Source: Fictibacillus enclensis
Lineage (GTDB): Bacteria > Bacillota > Bacilli > Bacillales > Fictibacillaceae
Assembly (NCBI RefSeq): GCF_001457035.1
Contig: NZ_KQ758618.1
Location: forward strand, 434,001-498,000
Direction: 5' to 3'
Length of the DNA stretch: 64,000 nucleotides
The notes under the pieces are model-generated. The model was not told where the DNA came from, made no database searches, and worked only from the letters and a program-made list of their open reading frames with translations. Numbering within the stretch: position 1 is the stretch's first letter; each line of letters begins with the position of its first letter. Below are positions 51,231 to 59,398 of this stretch, piece by piece. The position numbers and the translations under genes are program-made.

Positions 51231-51788
51231 ATGGCAGCCCTAAGAAAATGGATCAGTAATCTGATTACAGGTGTCCTTTTAATTACCTTGCTATTTATGT
51301 TGTTCGTTGTTATTTCATCGAGAGCTTCAGGTGGAGAACCCGCCTTCAACGGGTATCAGCTGAAAACTGTCTTATCCGGTTCCATGGAGCCTGGTATTCA
51401 AACCGGTTCAATCATTGCAGTAAAGCCTGGTGGAGACATGACCCGTTTTCAAAAAGGGGATGTGATCACCTTTAAGGCTTCTGAAAATAAATTGATTACC
51501 CACCGCATTTATAAGGTGGAGGGCAAGGGTGACAACGTCAGATATGTCACCAAGGGGGACAATAACAACGCGCCGGATCCAGAACCGGTTCTGTCAGCCA
51601 ATGTTGTCGCCCAGTATAACGGCTTTACCTTCCCTTATATCGGGTATGGAATGGAATTTGCTCAGTCCAAAAAAGGAACCATGTTACTTATGATTATCCC
51701 AGGAATTCTACTGCTCATTTACTCTGCCATCACGATTTGGAAAGCCATTCGGGAAGTCGAAATTTCAAAAAAAGAAAGTACTCTCTAA
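51231..51788 (+). CDS. sipW: Signal peptidase I SipW (ER-type)
   Basis: A 185-residue signal peptidase with N- and C-terminal membrane segments. The catalytic Ser is in VLSGSMEPGI; His replaces the bacterial Lys in LITHRIYKV, the ER/archaeal-type Ser-His pair that defines SipW. It processes TasA and TapA. RBS AAGGAG. It lies between tapA and tasA as in B. subtilis. Confidence 0.9.
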   Translation: MAALRKWISNLITGVLLITLLFMLFVVISSRASGGEPAFNGYQLKTVLSGSMEPGIQTGSIIAVKPGGDMTRFQKGDVITFKASENKLITHRIYKVEGKGDNVRYVTKGDNNNAPDPEPVLSANVVAQYNGFTFPYIGYGMEFAQSKKGTMLLMIIPGILLLIYSAITIWKAIREVEISKKESTL

Positions 51789-51886
51789 TGTGAAACACGG
51801 ACCGATTGTTCACTGCACTGATTATCTTTGCAGGTTCAATATAAAAAAGTCATATTCCCATTTACATGGGAGAGGGAGGATTAGAC

Positions 51887-52471
51887 ATGAGTTTGAAAAA
51901 GAAATTAGGACTGGGTGTAGCATCAGCAGCATTGGGGCTGTCTTTAATCGGTGGAGGTACATATGCATATTTCAGTGATTCTGCAGAAGCTTCCAGCACA
52001 TTTGCAGCAGGTACACTGGATATCAATATAGACCCATCAACCATTGTAGAGCTCTCGAATATGAAGCCGGGAGATTATATCCTTCGTTCATTCGACCTTA
52101 AGAATGATGGAACTCTTGATGTCAAAAAAATTCTTTTGAACACAAACTACACGGTAACGGATGCTAAAGGAGATAACGCGGGAGAAGATTTTGGACGACA
52201 CATCCAAGTTGATTTCCTCTACAACTCTGACAAAGACAATGATGTGATCTACAGCACAACGTTGGCTGACCTTAAGAAGCAAAAGAATCCTGATGCGGTT
52301 GCCAAAGGATGGATGGGCGAGAAAAAAGGCCTAAAAGCAGGGGATAGCGATGAAATGCTTGTCATGTTCACATTTGTTGATAATGGCCAGGACCAAAACA
52401 AATTCCAGGGAGACTCTTTATCTCTGAAATGGACATTCAATGCACAACAAGGTGCTGGAGAAGCGAAGTAA
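51887..52471 (+). CDS. tasA: TasA/CalY-family biofilm fibre protein
   Basis: A 194-residue camelysin-like protein. Signal SLKKKLGLGVASAALGLSLI, SipW cleavage context GGGTYAYFSDSAEASS, then the M73 beta-sandwich (FAAGTLDINIDPSTIVELSN, PGDYILRSFDLKNDGTLDVK). It forms extracellular fibres of the matrix. RBS GGAGGATT; the longer frame to 51866 is not used. It is about 70 residues shorter than B. subtilis TasA, nearer CalY. Confidence 0.85.
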   Translation: MSLKKKLGLGVASAALGLSLIGGGTYAYFSDSAEASSTFAAGTLDINIDPSTIVELSNMKPGDYILRSFDLKNDGTLDVKKILLNTNYTVTDAKGDNAGEDFGRHIQVDFLYNSDKDNDVIYSTTLADLKKQKNPDAVAKGWMGEKKGLKAGDSDEMLVMFTFVDNGQDQNKFQGDSLSLKWTFNAQQGAGEAK

Positions 52472-52571
52472 GGATTGAGGCAAAGGTGGGAATTTATTCT
52501 CACCTTTCCTTTTTACAACCAGAGGAAAAAGCGGCTAGCAGCTTTTAGTTTCAGTAAAGGAAGTCAAAGCC

Positions 52572-52913
52572 TTGCAAAATTTCATCGGAAAACAAATCAA
52601 ACGCATGCGGCAAAAAAAGGGATGGAGCATCACCAAATTAGCAGAACGCTCCGGCGTATCCAAAGGGTATGTCAGCAGTATTGAAAACCATAAAACAAAT
52701 CCATCTGCGCAAATGATTATGAAGGTTGCCAGAGCCTTGGAGGTACCGGTGGAAAAATTAGTGAATAATAATGAATATACCCTTGATCACGGTTGGGTAG
52801 AGCTGATCGTGCAAGCGAAGGAAATTGGGATTGACCGTGAGGAAATCAGAGAGTTTTTGGCCTATGAAAGCTGGAAAATCAAAAATAAGGGAATGTCAGA
52901 TGATTCGGTTTGA
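52572..52913 (+). CDS. SinR/SlrR-like transcription regulator
   Basis: A 113-residue protein with an XRE domain (IKRMRQKKGWSITKLAERSG, VSKGYVSSIENHKTNPSAQ) and a C-terminal SinI/SinR-type dimerisation hook (LDHGWVELIVQAKEIGIDREEIREFL). It is a paralogue of the sinR below, perhaps playing the SlrR part. TTG start with AAAGGAAG. It follows tasA in the same direction, an unusual place for a SlrR. Confidence 0.78.
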   Translation: MQNFIGKQIKRMRQKKGWSITKLAERSGVSKGYVSSIENHKTNPSAQMIMKVARALEVPVEKLVNNNEYTLDHGWVELIVQAKEIGIDREEIREFLAYESWKIKNKGMSDDSV

Positions 52914-53139
52914 AAATGGAATCTACCGGAGTGTGCTACAGGGAAATACGGTAGAGATTGTTTACAAAGGGGCAAACGTTTGTGAAATCTACCTCAATAA
53001 CGTTTATGAAGGAATAGCCCCCTTTGATTATGTCAGGCAGAAACTCTATCAACAAGAGAAAAAAAGACGGCTGGCAGCCGCTTATTATAAACACTATGAA
53101 TATAAAGAATTTGTACCCATTATTGATGTATCTATTTAA
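52900..53139 (+). CDS. 79-residue protein coupled to the SinR-like gene
   Basis: Starts inside the end of the SinR-like gene (14-base overlap, AAGGGA upstream). Sequence MIRFENGIYRSVLQGNTVEIV, a beta-rich first half and a Lys/Arg/Tyr-rich helix (KLYQQEKKRRLAAAYYKHYE). No family recognised. Its coupling suggests a partner or antagonist of the regulator. Confidence 0.55.
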   Translation: MIRFENGIYRSVLQGNTVEIVYKGANVCEIYLNNVYEGIAPFDYVRQKLYQQEKKRRLAAAYYKHYEYKEFVPIIDVSI

Positions 53140-53165
53140 ACAAGCCGACATGTACAAATGTCGGC

Positions 53166-53492
53166 TTAACTTTGCTTATTTCTCCATTTATTGAACTCAA
53201 GGAACTCTTTAAACTGATCCTTGCTGACTCCTGAATCCATGGCTTCCTTTACAAGCTCCGCCCATTCATAATCAAGTTCATTCTCATTCACTTCTGATTT
53301 TTCATTCAAAAGCTTCTCTACTGGAATATCGAGTACTGCTGATAATTTTTCCAACAATTGCACAGATGGATTGGTTTGGATATTTCGTTCCAGAGAGCTG
53401 AGATAGGACTTGGCGATACCTGCTCGTTCCGCTAACGCTGATAAAGAAAGGCCTTTCTCTTTTCGATACTTTTTTACAAGTTCACCAATCAC
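53166..53492 (-). CDS. sinR: Biofilm master repressor SinR
   Basis: A 108-residue SinR orthologue: MIGELVKKYRKEKGLSLSAL, AGIAKSYLSSLERNIQTNPS, then the SinI-binding hook YEWAELVKEAMDSGVSKDQFKEFLEFNKWR. It represses the matrix operon; boxes are visible upstream of tapA. It lies directly downstream of sinI on the minus strand, convergent with the SinR-like gene. Confidence 0.9.
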   Translation of the reverse strand: MIGELVKKYRKEKGLSLSALAERAGIAKSYLSSLERNIQTNPSVQLLEKLSAVLDIPVEKLLNEKSEVNENELDYEWAELVKEAMDSGVSKDQFKEFLEFNKWRNKQS

Positions 53493-53572
53493 TATTATCC
53501 CTCTTTTTTACTACGAATTTGATTATATTATACAATTAAGGTCAGCATCATGTAAATAGAAGGAAAGCGGCA

Positions 53573-53725
53573 TCACAAGGATCTCTCTTTTATGTAAGTT
53601 TTTGCAGGAGGAGTAATATAGGTCTTTCGTAGGTATAAACGAACTTCTTCAATACTTAATCCCATTTTTTTAGCTTGCAGAATTAAATGAATCCACTCTT
53701 GGTCCAAGTGTTCATTGCTTGTCAT
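53573..53725 (-). CDS. sinI: SinR antagonist SinI
   Basis: A 50-residue protein with LDQEWIHLILQAKKMGLSIEE and VRLYLRK, the helix pair that binds SinR. GAGGAGG sits before MTSNEH. It is under the usual length cutoff. Gene order sinI-sinR next to tasA is the same as in B. subtilis. Confidence 0.85.
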   Translation of the reverse strand: MTSNEHLDQEWIHLILQAKKMGLSIEEVRLYLRKTYITPPAKTYIKERSL

Positions 53726-53937
53726 TATAAATTCCTCCTCTTTCTGCTTTCTCCATTAAAATCAGTACCAGCGTTCTCAATGGTAAACAAAACCCTCATT
53801 TTTCAGCAGTCAAACAAGTTGTGCTTATTATACATTTTTCTCCAAATAGTAGTTCGTTTTTCATAGTTTTTATTATAAATGGGAATCCTCCGAAATTATG
53901 TCGTAATTTGACTGTTACATAATTGTAATATTTGAAA

Positions 53938-53951
53938 AGAAAACGGTTTCA
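53938..53951. promoter_or_regulatory. Candidate cre site upstream of kynU
   Basis: AGAAAACGGTTTCA, one base off the cre core, followed by a weaker AGAAAGCGCTTAA at 53957. Both are within 80 bp of kynU, so carbon repression of tryptophan breakdown is plausible. Confidence 0.4.
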
Positions 53952-54013
53952 TTGAGAGAAAGCGCTTAATTGTTTAAGATAGAAGGAGAAATGAAAAAAG
54001 GGGCACATAAACA

Positions 54014-55279
54014 ATGAAACAAGCATATTGGACTGAAATGGACGGAAAAGATGGGCTCAAGCACTTTAAAGAAGAATTTTATGTCAAAAAAGGTGTCTTG
54101 TATATGGACGGCAACTCATTAGGCCTTTTGTCGAAAAATGCCGAGAAGACGCTTGCAGAGGTTTTAACTGACTGGAAAGAATATGGTATTGATGGCTGGA
54201 TGGCAGGTACACATCCCTGGTTTACGCTTAGCGAAAAACTTGGAGGAAAAATGGCTCCGCTTATTGGTGCCCATAAAGACGAGGTAATCGTCACTGGTTC
54301 AACGACCGGAAACCTTCATCAGCTTGTATCTACCTTTTTTCAACCTGCTGGCACCAAAACCAAAATTTTGGCCGATGAACTGACGTTTCCATCGGACATT
54401 TATGCGCTAAAAAGCCAGCTCCATCTAAAATCTTTAACCCCCGCTGATCATCTGTTATCCGTAAAAAGCCAGGATGGCAGAATGATAGAGGAAGAGGATA
54501 TCATTTCCTCGATGACAGAGGAGGTAGCCCTCATTGTGCTTCCTTCTGTTCTCTACCGTAGCGGACAACTGCTTGATATCCAGCGGCTGACAGCAGAAGC
54601 ACACAAAAGGGGAATCCTGATCGGCTTTGATTTATGTCATTCCATTGGAGCCGTTCCTCATGAATTGTCCAATTGGGAGGTGGACTTCGCTTTTTGGTGC
54701 AATTACAAATATTTGAACGGAGGTCCCGGCAGTGTTGCCGGACTCTATGTAAACCGCAAACATTTTAAAACAGCACCCGGTCTTGCTGGCTGGTTTGGTT
54801 CAAACAAAGAAAAGCAGTTTGATATGTCTCTTGAATTTGTTCCGTCAGATACGGCGGGCGCTTTCCAAATGGGGACTCCTCATGTATTAAGTACTGCACC
54901 GCTCATCGGGTCGCTCGAACTTTTTGCAGAAGCAGGAATGGGTCGGTTAAGGGAGAAATCGCTTCAGCTTACCCGCTATATGATGGAATTGATTGAAACG
55001 GAGCTATCTTCCTTTGGTTTTCACATTGGCAATCCAAGAGAAGATGAACGCCGCGGAGGACATGTATGCCTTGAGCACTCTGAGGCAGCAAGAATCTGCA
55101 AAGCATTAAAAGAAAATCAAGTTGTACCTGATTTCCGGGCGCCGAACGTCATCCGGCTGGCTCCCGTTCCACTTTATACTTCATTCCAAGATGTGCATGA
55201 TACAATAGTACGGTTGAAGAAAATCATGAGTGAAAAGCAGTATGAGAAATTCCCTAATGTTAGAGAGGTGATTGCATAA
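54014..55279 (+). CDS. kynU: Kynureninase
   Basis: A 421-residue PLP enzyme that splits kynurenine into anthranilate and alanine. PLP site: the Asp in [13 protein letters not shown] and the lysine in [14 protein letters not shown]-terminal [11 protein letters not shown] and [12 protein letters not shown] are typical. RBS near GAAAAAAGGGG. Its stop overlaps the kynB start, so the two are one operon. kynA is not in the window. Confidence 0.9.
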   Translation: MKQAYWTEMDGKDGLKHFKEEFYVKKGVLYMDGNSLGLLSKNAEKTLAEVLTDWKEYGIDGWMAGTHPWFTLSEKLGGKMAPLIGAHKDEVIVTGSTTGNLHQLVSTFFQPAGTKTKILADELTFPSDIYALKSQLHLKSLTPADHLLSVKSQDGRMIEEEDIISSMTEEVALIVLPSVLYRSGQLLDIQRLTAEAHKRGILIGFDLCHSIGAVPHELSNWEVDFAFWCNYKYLNGGPGSVAGLYVNRKHFKTAPGLAGWFGSNKEKQFDMSLEFVPSDTAGAFQMGTPHVLSTAPLIGSLELFAEAGMGRLREKSLQLTRYMMELIETELSSFGFHIGNPREDERRGGHVCLEHSEAARICKALKENQVVPDFRAPNVIRLAPVPLYTSFQDVHDTIVRLKKIMSEKQYEKFPNVREVIA

Positions 55280-55899
55280 TGGGAAAACTGATCGATGTTT
55301 CCATGCCGCTAAGTTCAACCGTTCCCATCTGGCCTGGTGATACGCTATTTGCCTATGAATTGACATGGACGAAAGAAGAATCAGGTTCTGTAAATGTTGG
55401 ACAAATTACGATGAGCACCCATACAGGCACCCATATTGATGCTCCCTTTCACTTTGACAGCCAAGGAGAACGGGTGTTGGAATTAGATCTTGATTTGTAC
55501 GCCGGAACAGCGCTGGTTGTTGATGTCAGGGAGAGAGACTGTGTAAGGCCGGAAGATTTGGAAAGCGAACAGCTTGACGGTATTCAGAGGGTCCTGCTTA
55601 AAACCGGTTCATGGAAGGATCGAAGCGTGTTTCCGGCAGGCATCACCTGTCTTCATGAATCCCTTGCACCTTATTTATTTGATAAGGGAGTCCGTCTGAT
55701 TGGTGTAGATGTGCCTTCCGTGGATCCCCTTGACAGCAAAGAGCTTCCCGCTCACCATGCTCTTCATGGTAAAGGAATTCATATCCTTGAAGGACTTGTG
55801 CTTGACGATATCGAGCCGGGAGAATACCATCTCATGGCATTGCCTCTTCCCTTAAAAGAAGGCGATGGCAGCCCGGTTCGTGCGGTATTAAGCCGATAG
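55279..55899 (+). CDS. kynB: Kynurenine formamidase (cyclase-family)
   Basis: A 206-residue zinc hydrolase that turns N-formylkynurenine into kynurenine. Signature HTGTHIDAPFHF gives the metal ligands, with GVDVPSVDPLDSKELPAHH near the end. ATG overlaps the kynU stop. A terminator follows at 55908. With KynU it supplies the lower two steps of the kynurenine-to-anthranilate path. Confidence 0.9.
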   Translation: MGKLIDVSMPLSSTVPIWPGDTLFAYELTWTKEESGSVNVGQITMSTHTGTHIDAPFHFDSQGERVLELDLDLYAGTALVVDVRERDCVRPEDLESEQLDGIQRVLLKTGSWKDRSVFPAGITCLHESLAPYLFDKGVRLIGVDVPSVDPLDSKELPAHHALHGKGIHILEGLVLDDIEPGEYHLMALPLPLKEGDGSPVRAVLSR

Positions 55900-55907
55900 A
55901 TCATCCT

Positions 55908-55940
55908 GGACACTGGTGCACGATGCGCCGGTGTCTTTTT
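55908..55940 (+). terminator. Terminator after kynB
   Basis: GACACTGGTGCA / TGCGCCGGTGTC stem with a CGA loop and TTTTTC. Confidence 0.75.
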
Positions 55941-56118
55941 CTTCTTAAAAGGAGCTTGCGCCTGATGGGCTCAGCGCACGCTGCGAAGCCCTGTAAAAGC
56001 GAGGAACCTGGAACGGAAAACAACACTTTCAAGACCAGCAAGCAACCCGCCACCTTTGTTTCCTGAACATGGATTGTTTATAATAAGAGAGAAGCTTAAT
56101 GTCATACGGGGGAACATT

Positions 56119-56406
56119 ATGTACAAGTATGGATTTCAAAATTACTTCGAAGCGAATTTTACTGCATTATATCCTGAAGTCGTGAAAAGCGGACACTGGA
56201 TCAATGTGTATTTGACTTTCGAATTTTCAAAAGACACGATGCTGCCGGCTGATCTGACCGACCCGAGCGCATTGGTTGTGTTTGATCTGGAAGGCGAGGT
56301 ACAGGATTTTATTGTCCATGATGAAGGGGTAGACAGTGAGTATAAATTCACGGATACCGAAAAGAAGAAATTGCTGGATTTTATTACCCAGCAGAACTTG
56401 ATTTGA
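56119..56406 (+). CDS. Small acidic protein upstream of the CvfC-like gene
   Basis: A 95-residue protein beginning MYKYGFQNYFEANFTALYPE with GGGGGAAC upstream; the longer frame to 56056 lacks an RBS. Beta-rich, acidic. It ends 12 bp before the next gene, so it is likely co-transcribed. I do not recognise a family. Confidence 0.6.
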   Translation: MYKYGFQNYFEANFTALYPEVVKSGHWINVYLTFEFSKDTMLPADLTDPSALVVFDLEGEVQDFIVHDEGVDSEYKFTDTEKKKLLDFITQQNLI

Positions 56407-56418
56407 AGGAGTGAAAGC

Positions 56419-57555
56419 ATGAAGATTAAAGGCATTGAACCAACGCCAAGTCCAAACTCCATGAAAATAAATATGGATGAAAGCCTGCCGGGAAACAAAA
56501 GGTACAACTATACAAAGGATAACCTGGAGGGCGCACCTGATTACATTAAAGAAATCTTTCAGGTAGAAGGGGTTAAAAGTGTATATCATGTGGCAGACTT
56601 TATCGCACTCGACCGCCATCCGCGTGCCGATTGGGAGGATGTACTTGCTGGCGTACGTGAAGTATTTGGAGATTCAGAACCAACACTGGAACAGGATAGC
56701 ACTGAAGAGAACAAGGACGATGAGTATCTCGAAATTACCGTGTTGATTCAAATGTTCAGAGGACTGCCGATGCAGGTGAAATTAAAAACAGACAAGGAAG
56801 AGCGCCGTGCGGGTTTGCCTGACCGGTTCATGAAGGCGGCTCTCGAAGCACAAAAAGCATCGGATAACCTCGTTATGGAGCGAAAGTGGGAAGAACAAGG
56901 TGTCCGTTATGGAACCTTTGAGCAAATCGGTCAGGAAGTCGTCGATGAAATCTCTGCTGCTTATGATGAAGAACGGGTACACAAGCTTGTGGAGCAGGCG
57001 TTTGTCAGCGAGGAAGGGAAAAAAGCGCCAGAGGAAACCGTAACTTCCACTGAAGTAGCTGAAAAAATGAGAGATGAAGACTGGCAAACACGGTATGCAG
57101 CCTTAGAACGCATGAATCCAACAGTAGACGATATTATGGTGCTGAAACAGGCGCTGAAGGATCCAAAGCCTTCCATACGCCGGCTGGCCGTCGTATATCT
57201 TGGCATGATTGAAGACGAAGCGGTTCTTCCGCTGTTATATGCAGGATTAAAAGATAAGAATGTAGCAGTAAGACGAACAGCTGGGGACTGTCTGTCAGAC
57301 CTGGGAAATCCAAAAGCGATTCCTGCCATGTGTGAAGCATTGGAGGATAAAAATAAACTGGTTCGATGGCGGGCGGCACGATTCCTGTTTGAAGCAGGAG
57401 ATGAAACCGCCGTTCCGTCTCTAAAAGCGGCAGAAGACGATCCTGAATTTGAAGTTCGGCTGCAGGCGAAAATTGCGCTCGAGCGAATTCAAAGCGGAGA
57501 AGAGGCGGCCGGTTCTGTCTGGCAGCAGATGATGAGAAGCAGAGAAAATCAATAA
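56419..57555 (+). CDS. CvfC-like (conserved virulence factor C) HEAT-repeat protein
   Basis: A 378-residue protein. Residues 1-90 are a NifU-N/Nfu-like domain (GIEPTPSPNSMKINMDESLP, VEGVKSVYHVADFIALDR). About 215-365 are HEAT/PBS-lyase repeats (DPKPSIRRLAVVYLGMI, DKNVAVRRTAGDCLSDLG, DKNKLVRWRAARFLFEAG). It matches CvfC of staphylococci and a Bacillus relative. The biochemical role is unclear; the Nfu-like part suggests Fe-S or protein binding. Confidence 0.78.
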   Translation: MKIKGIEPTPSPNSMKINMDESLPGNKRYNYTKDNLEGAPDYIKEIFQVEGVKSVYHVADFIALDRHPRADWEDVLAGVREVFGDSEPTLEQDSTEENKDDEYLEITVLIQMFRGLPMQVKLKTDKEERRAGLPDRFMKAALEAQKASDNLVMERKWEEQGVRYGTFEQIGQEVVDEISAAYDEERVHKLVEQAFVSEEGKKAPEETVTSTEVAEKMRDEDWQTRYAALERMNPTVDDIMVLKQALKDPKPSIRRLAVVYLGMIEDEAVLPLLYAGLKDKNVAVRRTAGDCLSDLGNPKAIPAMCEALEDKNKLVRWRAARFLFEAGDETAVPSLKAAEDDPEFEVRLQAKIALERIQSGEEAAGSVWQQMMRSRENQ

Positions 57556-57560
57556 ATGTC

Positions 57561-57602
57561 AAAGAAGCGATCTTAGACCGGAGTCTGGATCGCTTTTTTT
57601 TT
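57561..57602. terminator. Terminator between cvfC-like and the hydrolase gene
   Basis: AGCGATC / GATCGCT stem with a long T-run. Confidence 0.75.
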
Positions 57603-58451
57603 GCCTGGCAGTGAAAGGAAGTTTTTTATGTCCTGTGCCAGTTCTTTCGGTTTTTCTTCCATAATCAAGTGCCCCGTATCTTTGTATACGATCAGTCTGG
57701 AATTCTTCAAATCACCGTTTAGCCGTTTCCCTGTAGTTAACGGAATGACTTGGTCATCGTCACCATGGATCAGCAATATAGGATGCAAAATAGAATTGAG
57801 TTCAAACGGCTTCAAATCTCCTTCACGATGCCTGAGAAGACGGATTAAACTGTCAAAAAATCCTTCTTCCAAAAATTGCGCCCTGTAATCTCTGATCAGC
57901 TCATCGGTGACCAGGTTCATATTGTGAAGCACGCCGCTTAAATTGTTCTTGATGTCCTTTTTCAATACCCATTGCTTCAACCCCCAGGAAAAGAAAGGAA
58001 GATAGGAGCAGCAAATAATGGGAGTACCTGCCCGTTTAATATAACCACAGCAGCCAATAAGAATGAGCTTATCTATTAGTTTGCCGTCCTGGCGTGAGGC
58101 ATGCAATGCGACCTGGCCGCCCATCGAGTGGCCAACCAGTACCACATTGGACCAGCCCATTTCCTCAATGAACGATAATACAAGCTTTCCATAGTTGGCC
58201 AGTGAATACGTAAAGCGCTTTGATTTTTCGCTTTTCCCAAATCCCGGGAGGTCGATGGCCACCACATGGTAGTCATCCGTCAAATAGGGGATCAGCTGGC
58301 GAAAGCTGATGGTGGAAGACAAAAATCCGTGAATAAGGATCAGAACTTGTGCCTCAGGGTTCGGTTGGTGAAAATCTTCATAATGAATCGTAACATCGCC
58401 GATCTTTTTCCGAAATGCCGGAGTAAGCAGCGGCGTATTTTTTGTTTCCAT
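57573..58451 (-). CDS. Alpha/beta hydrolase (YugF-like)
   Basis: A 292-residue alpha/beta-fold hydrolase. Oxyanion region LIHGFLSSTISF, nucleophile elbow VGHSMGGQVA, Asp in IHGDDDQVIP and His in DTGHLIMEEKP. Substrate unknown; an esterase. B. subtilis YugF has the same size and lies in a related neighbourhood. It is convergent with the CvfC-like gene. Confidence 0.8.
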   Translation of the reverse strand: METKNTPLLTPAFRKKIGDVTIHYEDFHQPNPEAQVLILIHGFLSSTISFRQLIPYLTDDYHVVAIDLPGFGKSEKSKRFTYSLANYGKLVLSFIEEMGWSNVVLVGHSMGGQVALHASRQDGKLIDKLILIGCCGYIKRAGTPIICCSYLPFFSWGLKQWVLKKDIKNNLSGVLHNMNLVTDELIRDYRAQFLEEGFFDSLIRLLRHREGDLKPFELNSILHPILLIHGDDDQVIPLTTGKRLNGDLKNSRLIVYKDTGHLIMEEKPKELAQDIKNFLSLPGKKKAIQTPV

Positions 58452-58624
58452 TGCATTCCTCCATCATCTTTTCGTCTTAGTTACTTTGCCCCATCCTGTT
58501 TTCTTTACCAAAAGAAAAAATTTCCTCGAACAGGCACAAAATCCGCACTTGCCTCTCTTCCTCTTTACCCCGGTCTGACATATTTTATTATGTGAGGACG
58601 TAACAGATGAAGGAGGTTTGTAAT

Positions 58625-58792
58625 ATGGCATATCCTTATGGTGGCGGTTTTCCGTACTATGGCTATGGTTATGGCTATGGCGTAGCCGGTGGTGGCGGAT
58701 ATGGCTATGGTTACGGCTGGGTTTGGGCCGTATTGATTATCATATTTATACTTCTCCTTATCTTTGGAGGTTTATGGTGGTTCTTTAGATAA
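58625..58792 (+). CDS. YjcZ-family glycine/tyrosine-rich sporulation peptide
   Basis: A 55-residue protein: a Gly/Tyr-rich half (FPYYGYGYGYGVAGGGGYGY) and a hydrophobic end (WAVLIIIFILLLIFGGLWWF). This is the YjcZ/sporulation-specific small protein type found in spores. AAGGAGG precedes ATG 58625. Confidence 0.8.
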   Translation: MAYPYGGGFPYYGYGYGYGVAGGGGYGYGYGWVWAVLIIIFILLLIFGGLWWFFR

Positions 58793-58833
58793 GGATGTGA
58801 AGGGCTTGAAGTTTCGAGCTTCAGGCTCTTTCT

Positions 58834-59160
58834 ATGAATAAAGCTGGCGAAAAAGGGGATAATGTATCAAAAAAATGGAGCGATCGGCGAATGCATAGCA
58901 AACATACCGTATTATATATATGTGAAGAATACTTAAGCGGCAATTGTTATTATTACAAAACCGAGCTGATTACCCATGATTCCTGGAGAAACCCGGAGTC
59001 TATTTCCTGGTCCCGCCCGCGTCCCATTTCAAAAGCGACTTTCATGAAACAGAAAAAGGCCGGATTCCGGACAGAACACCGAAAAATAAAAAAATCTCCA
59101 GCTGTGGTCATCGCTTTACATAAGGAAAGGGATGACCTGGCATCCATTGAATCAAGTTAG
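58834..59160 (+). CDS. Unknown 108-residue basic protein
   Basis: The frame MNKAGEKGDNVSKKWSDRRM leads to a likely folded part from MHSKHTVLYICEEYLSGNCYYYK to the end. The start is uncertain: ATG 58834 has no RBS, ATG 58891 a weak one. Rich in Lys, Arg and Trp. I do not recognise it. A terminator follows at 59165. Confidence 0.45.
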   Translation: MNKAGEKGDNVSKKWSDRRMHSKHTVLYICEEYLSGNCYYYKTELITHDSWRNPESISWSRPRPISKATFMKQKKAGFRTEHRKIKKSPAVVIALHKERDDLASIESS

Positions 59161-59164
59161 CCTT

Positions 59165-59191
59165 AAGTCTCTTGCAAAGAGGCTTTTTTTG
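59165..59191 (+). terminator. Terminator
   Basis: AGTCTC-TTGCAAA-GAGGCT then TTTTTTT. A second perfect hairpin, GCAGGCATG / CATGCCTGC, lies at 59235-59258 without a T-run. Confidence 0.65.
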
Positions 59192-59398
59192 GTGGAATAA
59201 AAAAACAGACGAGCCTGATTTTTTGAAAAAAAAAGCAGGCATGTGGTGGCATGCCTGCAAAGAAAAAGGGGATATCGAATGCTGCCTTATCAGTATGGAC
59301 AGAGTCTCAAAAGATAAACCATAAAATGTGAAAAAAGAGGGAATACAAAAAAATGAGGATATGCGGTTTAACCGTAAAGTGATGAAAGGAGATGCATG

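Noticed and set aside
59235-59258. Perfect hairpin GCAGGCATG / CATGCCTGC as a terminator
   Set aside because: No T-run follows on the plus strand and no gene ends there; the previous terminator is at 59165.
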